Shown here: piece by piece, positions 1-6,828 of the stretch
How positions within the stretch are numbered: the first letter of the stretch is position 1
Layout: every line of letters begins with the position of its first letter
Assembly: GCA_014382645.1 (NCBI GenBank)
Contig: JACNJI010000213.1
Span: 1 to 7,715, forward strand
Length of the DNA stretch: 7,715 bases
Source of the DNA: Verrucomicrobiota bacterium
GTDB taxonomy: Bacteria; Verrucomicrobiota; Verrucomicrobiia; Opitutales; Seribacteraceae
Reading direction: 5' to 3'
Made by a program: the position numbers and the translations under genes
The notes under the pieces: generated by a model
Database searches by the model: none
Told to the model about the DNA's origin: nothing
Seen by the model: only the letters and a program-made list of their open reading frames with translations

Positions 1-407
1 CAAGAGCCGTCATCCATTATGGCCAGACTTTGATCAGCAGCAAGACGTTTACTGTGTTCGGCAAGTGAAGCGTCCTCACCTTCTGCGTCGCTGCCCTGCA
101 AAGCATCGGCAGGACCAGGTTCTTGCAACGCGGTCTCGGCTTCCACAAGCTGCGTCGCCGCATCACATAGTGATTGGGGTACACCTTCAGCCGCCCCTCG
201 AACCTCCGCCGAATATGCCTGAGAAGATACCCCAAGTGCTCGAGCACGCGCTCCAAGCCGAGATAATCTTGATTCGAGACTTTCGATTGATTCATTCCCA
301 TAACTGGACGGCGTCCCCACTGCTTGGGCAATCAAATTACCATTCCTCCCATTATGTATAGCCAAGGCAAAGAGAATGAGGGAGAATGGCAGGATCAAAT
401 TTCGCAT
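1..407 (-). CDS. Secreted protein of unknown function, 3' end cut by window edge
   Basis: From the ATG at 407 the minus strand stays open for 135 codons to the window edge with no stop, so the gene is incomplete at its C-terminus. The N-terminus reads MRNLILPFSLILFALAIH and continues to about residue 29 (LIAQA), a typical hydrophobic export signal with a plausible cleavage site after AQA. The mature part is rich in Ala, Glu, Leu and Arg, with a heptad-like stretch around residues 43-58 (IESLESRLSRLGARAR) that could form a helix or short coiled coil, then an acidic Gly/Asp/Glu region. I recognise no domain. The start lies 17 nt after the stop of the cadherin-like gene, on the same strand, so co-transcription is likely. 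There is no Shine-Dalgarno sequence before the ATG. The signal peptide is the main evidence that this frame is real; other frames here lack such structure. Confidence 0.6.
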   Translation of the reverse strand, partial: MRNLILPFSLILFALAIHNGRNGNLIAQAVGTPSSYGNESIESLESRLSRLGARARALGVSSQAYSAEVRGAAEGVPQSLCDAATQLVEAETALQEPGPADALQGSDAEGEDASLAEHSKRLAADQSLAIMDDGS

Positions 408-424
408 CACTAATTGGGGAAACT

Positions 425-3400
425 CTAGCGAGTGAACTTAACGTTTATACCAAGCTTATTAAGTTCGTTGGATTCGCCAAAGAGAGAGAGTTCGGTCGTG
501 ATGAGACTGAGTTGAGTCTCGGACACGCCATCAACCCCCTGTAGAAGAGACAAAGCTTCGGCCACAGAAGTGGAACCGTGAAGCAAAGTGGAAAGCCTTT
601 CGTTAATTGAGCTATTCACATCCAACCATTTCCCAGAGGCATAAGAGTAATACCATGGAACGGAAGGTTGGGACAATAATAGGTAGCACCAGGATTTAAG
701 GTCGTTGAGGTATCCGTAGGGAAACGCATTGCCGGACCAAAACCAGCCAAGGTGTTCATTCCACATCCAGATATTTTCGTTTTCAAGTATCGAAGAAGAT
801 ACATAAGTCCAACCCAACTTCTCATGGTAGACCCAAGATTGCCCAACTTGGTAGAAATAACCGAATCCATTTGAGTGGTTCCAACCAAGGGGAATAATCA
901 CCAAGGACACCGTGGCCGAGTCGCTCAGTCCTTGTGGATCGGAGATCGATCGATCCAGAATCTTGTAGACAAAGGAATCCTCTCCAAAAAATTCGTTGTC
1001 ATAAGGTGCATAAACAACTTTGTCGTCCTGAATGCTTACATGTCCAAATTTGGGATTAGATGAAATGGATAAGATGAAGTTTTCATCAGGGTCTGGATAG
1101 GAAACGTCATTTGCCGTAACATCGAGGGAGTAGGAAGCTTGACTACCGGAAAACACAATACTGTCATCTACCGCGATGGGCTGATCGTTCACGGAAAGCA
1201 CGGATAAATCGATAGAGCGAGTGCTCTCCAACAATCCATCGGAAATCCTGAGGGTAAATGAATCTTGACCATAGAAGTTAGCATTCGGTCGATAAAGAAG
1301 GGAATCAACCCCGGAGACTAGCGTGCCGGAAGTTGGAGAAGTCAGGATTGAGAAAGAGACCGTTTGATCCTCCGGATCAACTGCATTTGGCACCTGCACC
1401 TCGCTGTCTTCATTGACAGTAAAATTGCTATCAATGAAATAGGGAGGTTCGTTAACGTCAGAAACTGCGATTTCCAAAAAATGTGAGGAGGAGTTCAACC
1501 CATCACTGGCATTAATTTCTAAGGCGTAAACATGGCTTCGGTTACTCTCGAAATCTGGTAAATTTTCAAACTCGATTCGAGGTGGTGTGACATTTTGGTC
1601 GATGATAAAATAGGCGTGGTCAGGATTACCCGCAGACATGGAATAAAAAATGACGCTGGCATTATTGTCCGATGCGTTGAGATCGAGAACATGTGTCGAG
1701 TTGCCTTCCGGAACAGAAATGTAATGAACGTGACCCCATGATGGAGGGAAAACCGGGGGCACTTCGTCGACATCCACAACCTGAACGACAACCGATTCGA
1801 TTACGGTGTGGAGACCATCCGTGGCGTTAACCTCCAAGAAGTAGTCATTGCCGCCAGACAGAGATGCGGGAATTTCAAAGTTAGGTGCAACCTTGAACGA
1901 TAATGCACCGGTTCCATTGACTTCGAAACGAGACTGGTCGACTCCACCTGAAACTTTATAACTGAGCGAATCCCCATCAAGATCACTTGCATTAAGTTCA
2001 ACGACGAAAACTCCGTTCTCAGCAACCTGAACAAACAGGCTACCATTGGTATCTCTAGATGGATAAAGAGGAGAAGTGTCGTTCAGATTGGTTATTTGAA
2101 TAGTAAACATTTGAGACACGACCGCCGTGCCATCAGTGGCATTGATCTCGAGATTAAAGAGATGATTACGCACGATTGAAGCATTCGACTCATAATCAGG
2201 AGAATCAATGAAGGACAGGGAACCTGTTGCGTTAATCTCGAAGAAATCCTTATCCGACCCTCCAAGGGAATAAGTAAGAACATTTCCATCCTCGTCGGTT
2301 GCGTTTAGGTCAGCAGCAAAGAGTTGGTTTTCAGGAACCACCGAAAAGACGGAGGAGTTGCCATTATGGCTTGAGAAAATGGGCGCGTCATTCGCATCAC
2401 GGACTGTGACTTGAATTAATTCTTCAACAGGAATCGCCTCGACGGTATTGTCGGTCACGAGGATCTTTACAGTGAAAAGGTTATTGCCATTGACGGAAGA
2501 GTTAGACTCGAAATTCGGAGGAGTGATAAATGCAAGGACTCCGGTGGTGGCGTTTATATCAAAGAAAGCACCATCAAATTCGCTTTTAGACAGGCTGAAG
2601 GTGTGGATATCTCCGACATCGGCATCAGTAACGTTTACGTCCACCACCGCCATTTGGTTCTCTTTCACCTCGATTGGTTGCAGAAGTGCGGAAAAGTTAA
2701 AGACAGGCAAGTCGTTCACGTTGGCTACCTCTACGTTCACCGGGATTTCATCCGTTAAGCCCTTGGCATCCGAAACTCGCACCTTGAACGAGTCGGTTCC
2801 ATTGAAGTTCGGTGTCGGCACATAGATTAGATCGGGGGTGCCCCCGGCACCTGAAACTGACGCATCTCCATTCGTGGTCACGGCCGAAACATTCCAAACT
2901 CCATTCGTGGCATCCCAAATTTCCCACGAGAGAGTAGCTGTTTGGTTCAAGTCCGGATCAACGGCTTCCAATTCGGGATCTCGCCAACCGAGGGTGGCAT
3001 TATCCTCGTCCATGAAAACCGTAACTGTCAATCTTCCCGATATCTCGGGAGGATCATTTTCGTCGGTGACAGTCACAATGATCATCTGCGTATCATTGTT
3101 GTCGAGATTCCCCACCTCGGAAACGACGACGACGACCTCGTAGGTATTGTTGTTATCCTCATCCTCGGGGTTTTCAAAATTCGCGGGGTACTTGAAAAAG
3201 AGAGCTCCCGAAGTTTTATTTATATCGAAGAACACGGAATCAAAGGTAGCTGGAGAATCAATTGAGTATTCGAGATCGCCTTGCTCGGCATCGGTACCAT
3301 TCACGTCGGTGACAAAGGTGCTGTTCTCCTTCACATCAAGGCCGTAGGGCGATTGACCGGCATAGGAAATGATGGCTGGGGGATCGTTCTCGGGAATTAA

Positions 3401-3781
3401 AACTATTTGCTCGGGATGGGGAACCTCAGGACCACCCGGTTGCCTGCTTATCCAAACAAAGGAATCGGAACCGGAGTAATTCCCATCGGGAATATAGGTC
3501 GAGACCCCAGCAACGGGATCGGTTATCTCGATGTTCCCGTGACTAGTCATGCTCTCGAACTTAAGGAAGTCAGAGGCTAAGTGGATGGAAAATCCGGGAT
3601 GATCCTCGGGGATGTCTACCGCATCGACGACCGAGCAGAAAACAAGGAACCCCAAAAGCGAAAGACTTTTGAATGATGAATTCACGAAACTTCGGGCGAT
3701 CAACAAACTGAAAAGATACGAAGAAAGAATCCTTTCATAGCCTTTGAATAACAATTGAAGCAAGGCATTTCCACAGGCCAT
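425..3781 (-). CDS. Large secreted cadherin-repeat surface protein with C-terminal GW module
   Basis: Predicted 1118-residue surface or adhesion protein. After an N-terminal export region (residues 1-54) come an Ig-like domain (about 56-134), a cadherin repeat (135-244), an Ig-like domain (245-358), four cadherin repeats (359-465, 466-568, 569-676, 677-779) and two Ig/VCBS-type domains (780-868, 869-964). Domain borders carry calcium-linker motifs such as ENDPP, NVNDLP, DANDAP and DVNEPP; Ig-like domains show the Y-x-P...F-x-G-x-DSF signature. Residues 965-1052 are a Trp/Tyr-rich module and 1053-1118 a Leu/Ser-rich, probably helical tail. I see no PEP-CTERM, LPxTG or obvious autotransporter barrel, so its anchoring is unclear. 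By family analogy the cadherin domains bind calcium and mediate cell-cell or cell-matrix contact. N-X-S/T sequons are unusually dense. The first in-frame ATG after the upstream stop is at 3781; a GTG at 3685 would give a shorter, more conventional signal peptide. Confidence 0.9.
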   Translation of the reverse strand: MACGNALLQLLFKGYERILSSYLFSLLIARSFVNSSFKSLSLLGFLVFCSVVDAVDIPEDHPGFSIHLASDFLKFESMTSHGNIEITDPVAGVSTYIPDGNYSGSDSFVWISRQPGGPEVPHPEQIVLIPENDPPAIISYAGQSPYGLDVKENSTFVTDVNGTDAEQGDLEYSIDSPATFDSVFFDINKTSGALFFKYPANFENPEDEDNNNTYEVVVVVSEVGNLDNNDTQMIIVTVTDENDPPEISGRLTVTVFMDEDNATLGWRDPELEAVDPDLNQTATLSWEIWDATNGVWNVSAVTTNGDASVSGAGGTPDLIYVPTPNFNGTDSFKVRVSDAKGLTDEIPVNVEVANVNDLPVFNFSALLQPIEVKENQMAVVDVNVTDADVGDIHTFSLSKSEFDGAFFDINATTGVLAFITPPNFESNSSVNGNNLFTVKILVTDNTVEAIPVEELIQVTVRDANDAPIFSSHNGNSSVFSVVPENQLFAADLNATDEDGNVLTYSLGGSDKDFFEINATGSLSFIDSPDYESNASIVRNHLFNLEINATDGTAVVSQMFTIQITNLNDTSPLYPSRDTNGSLFVQVAENGVFVVELNASDLDGDSLSYKVSGGVDQSRFEVNGTGALSFKVAPNFEIPASLSGGNDYFLEVNATDGLHTVIESVVVQVVDVDEVPPVFPPSWGHVHYISVPEGNSTHVLDLNASDNNASVIFYSMSAGNPDHAYFIIDQNVTPPRIEFENLPDFESNRSHVYALEINASDGLNSSSHFLEIAVSDVNEPPYFIDSNFTVNEDSEVQVPNAVDPEDQTVSFSILTSPTSGTLVSGVDSLLYRPNANFYGQDSFTLRISDGLLESTRSIDLSVLSVNDQPIAVDDSIVFSGSQASYSLDVTANDVSYPDPDENFILSISSNPKFGHVSIQDDKVVYAPYDNEFFGEDSFVYKILDRSISDPQGLSDSATVSLVIIPLGWNHSNGFGYFYQVGQSWVYHEKLGWTYVSSSILENENIWMWNEHLGWFWSGNAFPYGYLNDLKSWCYLLLSQPSVPWYYSYASGKWLDVNSSINERLSTLLHGSTSVAEALSLLQGVDGVSETQLSLITTELSLFGESNELNKLGINVKFTR
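626..889 (-). other. C-terminal Trp/Tyr-rich GW module of the surface protein
   Basis: Residues 965-1052 contain repeated aromatic blocks: LGWNHSNGFGYFYQVG, SWVYHEKLGWTYV, IWMWNEHLGWFW, FPYGYL and PWYYSYASGKW. The pattern is W-x-Y...LGW-x-Y...W-x-W...LGW-x-W...FPY-x-Y...W-x-Y...YY-x-Y...W. I recall similar terminal modules on large secreted proteins from marine Verrucomicrobia, but I know no assigned function or family name for them. Aromatic faces of this kind could bind glycans or attach the protein to the cell surface; that is inference only. Confidence 0.65.
1445..3379 (-). repeat. Tandem cadherin/Ig-like repeat array within the surface protein
   Basis: This is the coding part for residues 135-779, holding five cadherin-type repeats and one interposed Ig-like domain (245-358). 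Each cadherin unit of roughly 100-110 residues shows the same order: a PEN or KEN motif, a strand ending in D-x-N-x-(T/S)-D, an F-(D/E)-I-N strand, a segment P-x-(N/D)-(F/Y)-E, a strand often ending NATDG or NASDG, and a terminal N-D-x-P-type linker. The copies are diverged at DNA level, with no long identical blocks, so this is an old protein repeat and not a recent tandem DNA duplication. Confidence 0.8.
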
Positions 3782-4010
3782 TTCTGAATCAAAACCAAAG
3801 AGATAACGTCAAATTACATTTCAGCAAGAAACGGACTCTCCTAACGGTGCAAGCATGATCGAACTGAAGACCCATTGGAACTCTCAATTGATTGGGCTTG
3901 AATAATGGCCATGGCAAACAAGTGACCGGAAGGATAATTAGGCTTGAGGCAACGAGCATTTTGCCGAATCGTAGATCGTTTGAGGAAAATTCCCTATTTA
4001 GAATAGCAGT
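3782..4010. promoter_or_regulatory. Divergent intergenic region between surface-protein and symporter operons
   Basis: These 229 nt lie between two divergently oriented genes and must contain the promoter for each side unless transcription starts within a gene. The sequence is AT-richer than its flanks. There is an 8-bp palindrome GCCATGGC (3908-3915) and a small inverted repeat GGCAA/TTGCC (3948-3952 and 3961-3965, 8-nt loop). I see no convincing sigma-70 hexamer pair at proper spacing on either strand, and no riboswitch-like structure. A 77-codon minus-strand frame runs through it but has no recognisable features and overlaps the start of the symporter small-subunit gene. Confidence 0.5.
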
Positions 4011-4307
4011 ATGACTGAACAAGCTATGAGTGAAGAAAATTCAAGTTCCGAAGAGAAACAAAAGATTGCAGACAACTATTGGCGAGCCAACCTTCGACTC
4101 ATGGGATGGTTGCTCGTTATTTGGTTCGCGGTCTCCTACGGTTGCGGGATTCTTTTCGTAGATCAATTGGACGAGATAAGAATCGGCGGATTCAAGCTCG
4201 GTTTCTGGTTCGCCCAGCAGGGATCCATATACGTCTTCGTAGCCCTTATCTTCTTTTACGTGTGGAAGATGAACAAAATCGATCGCGAGTTCGATTTGGA
4301 CGAATAA
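4011..4307 (+). CDS. DUF4212 small subunit of a sodium/substrate symporter
   Basis: A 98-residue membrane protein of the DUF4212 family, the small partner always found beside VC_2705-type sodium:solute symporters. Family hallmarks are visible: YWRANLRLMGWLLVIWFAVSYG at the first membrane segment (residues 23-44), GGFKLGFWFAQQGSIYVFV leading into the second (59-77), and the terminal MNKIDREFD. Two transmembrane helices are predicted, at about 31-50 and 68-86, with charged ends. It probably assembles with the symporter encoded 33 nt downstream in the inner membrane; the exact role of the small subunit is not established. The start could be the ATG at 4011 or the one at 4026; both leave an acidic, Ser/Glu-rich N-terminus and neither has a Shine-Dalgarno sequence. 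The family call is secure and the start is less so. Confidence 0.93.
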   Translation: MTEQAMSEENSSSEEKQKIADNYWRANLRLMGWLLVIWFAVSYGCGILFVDQLDEIRIGGFKLGFWFAQQGSIYVFVALIFFYVWKMNKIDREFDLDE

Positions 4308-4327
4308 TCGTAGTTCTCGCTTAATTC

Positions 4328-4337
4328 TTTTTTTTTT
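4328..4337 (+). promoter_or_regulatory. T10 tract immediately before the symporter start codon
   Basis: Ten consecutive T residues end three bases (gac) before the symporter ATG, in the place where a Shine-Dalgarno sequence would normally sit. No hairpin precedes it, so it is not a good intrinsic terminator. A U-rich leader could be bound by ribosomal protein S1 to promote initiation; that is inference. The homopolymer could also vary in length through slippage, but it is outside the coding frame. Confidence 0.4.
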
Positions 4338-4340
4338 GAC

Positions 4341-6146
4341 ATGGATCTAAAAACTTGGACCTATCTAATCGTGGGGGTTACCTTCGCCCTCTACATCGGT
4401 ATCGCCATCTGGTCTCGGGTAAAGACCACAAAGGGTTTCTACATTGCGGGCGGGGGCGTTTCTCCTCTTGCCAACGGCATGGCCACGGCGGCGGATTGGA
4501 TGTCGGCGGCTTCCTTCATCTCGATGGCCGGGCTCATTTCCTTCATGGGGAGAGACGGCGCCTATTACTTGATGGGTTGGACGGGAGGATACGTGCTGCT
4601 GGCATTGCTACTAGCTCCGTACCTGCGAAAATTCGGCCAATTCACGGTTCCCGACTTCGTTGGCGAGCGCTACTATTCAAAGCAGGCGAGGTTGGTGGCC
4701 GTAATCTGCGCGATTTTCGTCTCCTTCACCTACGTTGCAGGTCAAATGCGTGGAGTGGGCGTGGTGTTTTCCCGCTTTCTGGACGTGGACATAAACGTCG
4801 GAGTCTTGATCGGCATGACCATCGTTTTCTTCTACGCCGTCATAGGAGGCATGAAGGGCGTCACCTACACTCAAGTAGCCCAATACTGCGTGCTCATCTT
4901 TGCCTTTCTCGTGCCAGCCATATTCATTTCCATATCGATGACGGGCAACGTATTGCCTCAAATCGGGTTCGGGTCCACGGTGCTTGATTCATCGGGTGTC
5001 GACTCTGGCGTCTATTTGTTGGACAAGTTAGATAAACTTAACACGGAACTCGGGTTCGCTGAGTACACGAGTGGAACCAAAGACACAATCGACGTATTTT
5101 TCATCACGGTCGCTCTCATGGTGGGGACCGCGGGTCTGCCGCACGTCATCATCCGTTTCTTCACCGTACCCAAGGTAAGAGATGCTCGCATTTCCGCAGG
5201 CTATGCCCTGTTTTTCATCGCTCTGCTCTACACCACCGCTCCGGCCATCGCAGCCTTCGCCCGCACCAATCTCATTGAGACGGTACAACACCAACCTTAC
5301 AAGAAAATGCCGGATTGGTTCCGTAACTGGGAAACCACGGGATTACTGGCTTGGGTGGACAAGAATGACGACGGCAAAATTCAATATGCCAAGGGTAGCG
5401 CATTCGACAAACTTCCCGAACAAAAGAAGCTCAAGCTGGTAAAGACTGAGAAACAGGGAATGTCGGGCGAAGCAACCTATGAAAACGGACCATCCGCCAA
5501 TGCAAACGAATTGCACGTCGATCGAGACATCATCGTATTGGCGAATCCCGAAATCGCCAATCTGCCGAACTGGGTGATCGCACTGGTTGCCGCAGGCGGA
5601 TTGGCAGCGGCCCTTTCCACTGCTGCGGGACTTTTATTGGTGATCTCCGCTTCCGTATCGCACGATTTGCTCAAGAAGATTCTAATGCCCGATATAAGCG
5701 AGAAGAAGGAGCTGCTCTATGCTCGTCTCGCGGCTACCGTGGCCGTTTGCATAGCCGGTTATTTTGGAATCAATCCGCCGGGATTCGTGGCTCAGGTGGT
5801 CGCCTTCGCCTTCGGCTTGGCGGCAGCCTCTTTCTTCCCGGCCATAATTCTAGGAATCTTTTGCAAGCGCATGAACCGGGAAGGAGCCGTCGCAGGCATG
5901 ATCGTGGGCATCGTTTTCACGGCCTCCTATATTTATTACTTCAAGTTCTCGAATCCCGAGGCCAACAACAAGGAGAATTGGCTGTTCGGCATATCGCCGG
6001 AAGGTATCGGAGGCTTGGGCATGTTGCTTAACTTCGCCGTATCCTTGCTGGTTTCTCGTTTTACCCCTCCCCCACCCGACGAGGTTCAGCAAATGGTTGA
6101 GAATATTCGCATACCGCGTGGAGCAGGCACAGCCAGCAATCACTAG
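4341..6146 (+). CDS. Sodium:solute symporter, VC_2705/ActP-like SSS family
   Basis: A 601-residue inner-membrane transporter of the solute:sodium symporter family, VC_2705-like branch, related to acetate permease ActP. About 13 membrane helices are visible, from residues 8-24 through 556-574. Conserved blocks include MATAADWMSAASFISMAGLI (47-66), FTVPDFVGERYYS (101-113), VGTAGLPHVIIRFFTVP (261-277), AALSTAAGLLLVIS (423-436) and INPPGFVAQVVAFAFGLAAASFFP (477-500). By SSS homology Ser426/Thr427 are likely in a sodium-site helix. Between helices at about 307 and 410 there is a long hydrophilic loop with a DKNDDGKIQY motif (340-349) resembling an EF-hand calcium loop. The protein is longer than ActP (about 550), mostly because of this loop. 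Relatives are thought to import acetate or other small carboxylates, but the substrate here cannot be read from sequence. It is co-directional with DUF4212 upstream and a DUF1080 gene downstream. Confidence 0.95.
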   Translation: MDLKTWTYLIVGVTFALYIGIAIWSRVKTTKGFYIAGGGVSPLANGMATAADWMSAASFISMAGLISFMGRDGAYYLMGWTGGYVLLALLLAPYLRKFGQFTVPDFVGERYYSKQARLVAVICAIFVSFTYVAGQMRGVGVVFSRFLDVDINVGVLIGMTIVFFYAVIGGMKGVTYTQVAQYCVLIFAFLVPAIFISISMTGNVLPQIGFGSTVLDSSGVDSGVYLLDKLDKLNTELGFAEYTSGTKDTIDVFFITVALMVGTAGLPHVIIRFFTVPKVRDARISAGYALFFIALLYTTAPAIAAFARTNLIETVQHQPYKKMPDWFRNWETTGLLAWVDKNDDGKIQYAKGSAFDKLPEQKKLKLVKTEKQGMSGEATYENGPSANANELHVDRDIIVLANPEIANLPNWVIALVAAGGLAAALSTAAGLLLVISASVSHDLLKKILMPDISEKKELLYARLAATVAVCIAGYFGINPPGFVAQVVAFAFGLAAASFFPAIILGIFCKRMNREGAVAGMIVGIVFTASYIYYFKFSNPEANNKENWLFGISPEGIGGLGMLLNFAVSLLVSRFTPPPPDEVQQMVENIRIPRGAGTASNH

Positions 6147-6165
6147 ACGACATTCCCGGATTACC

Positions 6166-6828
6166 ATGAAAACTTGGCTTAATTTCAGTTTACTCAATCT
6201 CTCGTCCGTTCTGTTGCTAGCGGTTTCAATACACGCTAAACAGGAAAAGAAAGACGAGAAAGGATTCACTCCGCTCTTCGACGGCAAGACGCTCCAAGGT
6301 TGGGAAGGTAAAAAGAAATTCTTTCGGGTACAGGACGGTGCCATCGTGGCGGGTTTTCTGAATGCCCGCATTCCCAACAACGAGTTTCTTGCCAGCGAAA
6401 AGGAATACGGGGACTTCGAATTGCACTTCGAAGCCAAGCTATTGGGACAAGGCAACAACGCGGGCGTACAATTCCGTAGCCAACGGATACCCAAAGCCCA
6501 TGAGATGATCGGCTACCAATGCGACATTGGCGGCTGGAGCAAGGGAGCCATCTGGGGTTTTCTCTACGACGAGTCCCGTCGACGAAAAATGCTCGCCGAA
6601 GCACCACAACACGAGCTAAAGAAACACATCAAGCTCAAAGGCGAGTGGAACAAACTAGTTGTTCGGGCGGAAGGCCCTCGCATTCAAATTTGGCTAAACG
6701 GCTACCAAACGGTTGACTTTACCGAGAAGGAAAAAGACATTCCTCTTAAAGGGCGGCTCGGACTCCAAGTTCATGGAGGTCCACCCGCCGAGTGCCACTA
6801 CAGAAACCTGCGGATAAAGACGTTGTAA
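6166..6828 (+). CDS. Secreted DUF1080 protein (3-keto-disaccharide hydrolase family)
   Basis: A 220-residue periplasmic protein of the DUF1080 (3-keto-disaccharide hydrolase) family, a concanavalin-like beta-sandwich. Family blocks are FTPLFDGKTLQGWEG (34-48), the FRVQDGAIVAG strand (53-63), FELHFEAKL and NNAGVQFRSQR (84-107), GYQCDIGG with GAIWGFLYDESRRRKML (117-143), EWNKLVVRAEG and IQIWLNG (160-179), and LGLQVHGG with NLRIKTL at the end (199-220). Characterised relatives cleave 3-keto-glycosides; others are uncharacterised. I chose the ATG at 6166 because it opens a classic signal peptide (residues 1-24, ending SIHA before KQ) and lies 19 nt after the symporter stop. The upstream in-frame ATG at 6097 would overlap the symporter and bury the signal peptide. 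There is no lipobox Cys, so it should be soluble and exported. Catalytic residues cannot be assigned with certainty from sequence alone. Confidence 0.9.
   Translation: MKTWLNFSLLNLSSVLLLAVSIHAKQEKKDEKGFTPLFDGKTLQGWEGKKKFFRVQDGAIVAGFLNARIPNNEFLASEKEYGDFELHFEAKLLGQGNNAGVQFRSQRIPKAHEMIGYQCDIGGWSKGAIWGFLYDESRRRKMLAEAPQHELKKHIKLKGEWNKLVVRAEGPRIQIWLNGYQTVDFTEKEKDIPLKGRLGLQVHGGPPAECHYRNLRIKTL

Noticed and set aside
17..331. Minus-strand 104-codon frame near the left edge
   Set aside because: It is Arg-rich and featureless; the alternative minus-strand frame from 407 has a clear signal peptide and fits the operon spacing.
1445..3379. Eukaryotic origin or contamination, because of cadherin repeats with N-glycosylation sequons
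   Set aside because: The gene is intronless, lies beside typical bacterial operons, and its repeats, VCBS/Ig-like domains and GW tail are of bacterial type.
3789..4022. Minus-strand 77-codon frame in the divergent intergenic region
   Set aside because: It overlaps the start of the DUF4212 gene on the other strand and its translation shows no recognisable domain; one hydrophobic stretch is not enough to call a gene.
4355..4987. Plus-strand 210-codon frame overlapping the symporter in another phase
   Set aside because: Its translation is Arg/His/Gly-rich with no membrane segments or motifs, while the overlapping symporter frame is strongly conserved in type.
6097..6165. Upstream ATG extension of the DUF1080 gene
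   Set aside because: It overlaps the symporter coding region, adds a charged 23-residue segment before a perfectly good signal peptide, and is not needed.
5850..6494. Minus-strand 214-codon frame opposite the symporter end and DUF1080 gene
   Set aside because: It is antisense to two well-supported genes, rich in Ser/Arg/Cys as expected from a shadow frame, and has no family motif.
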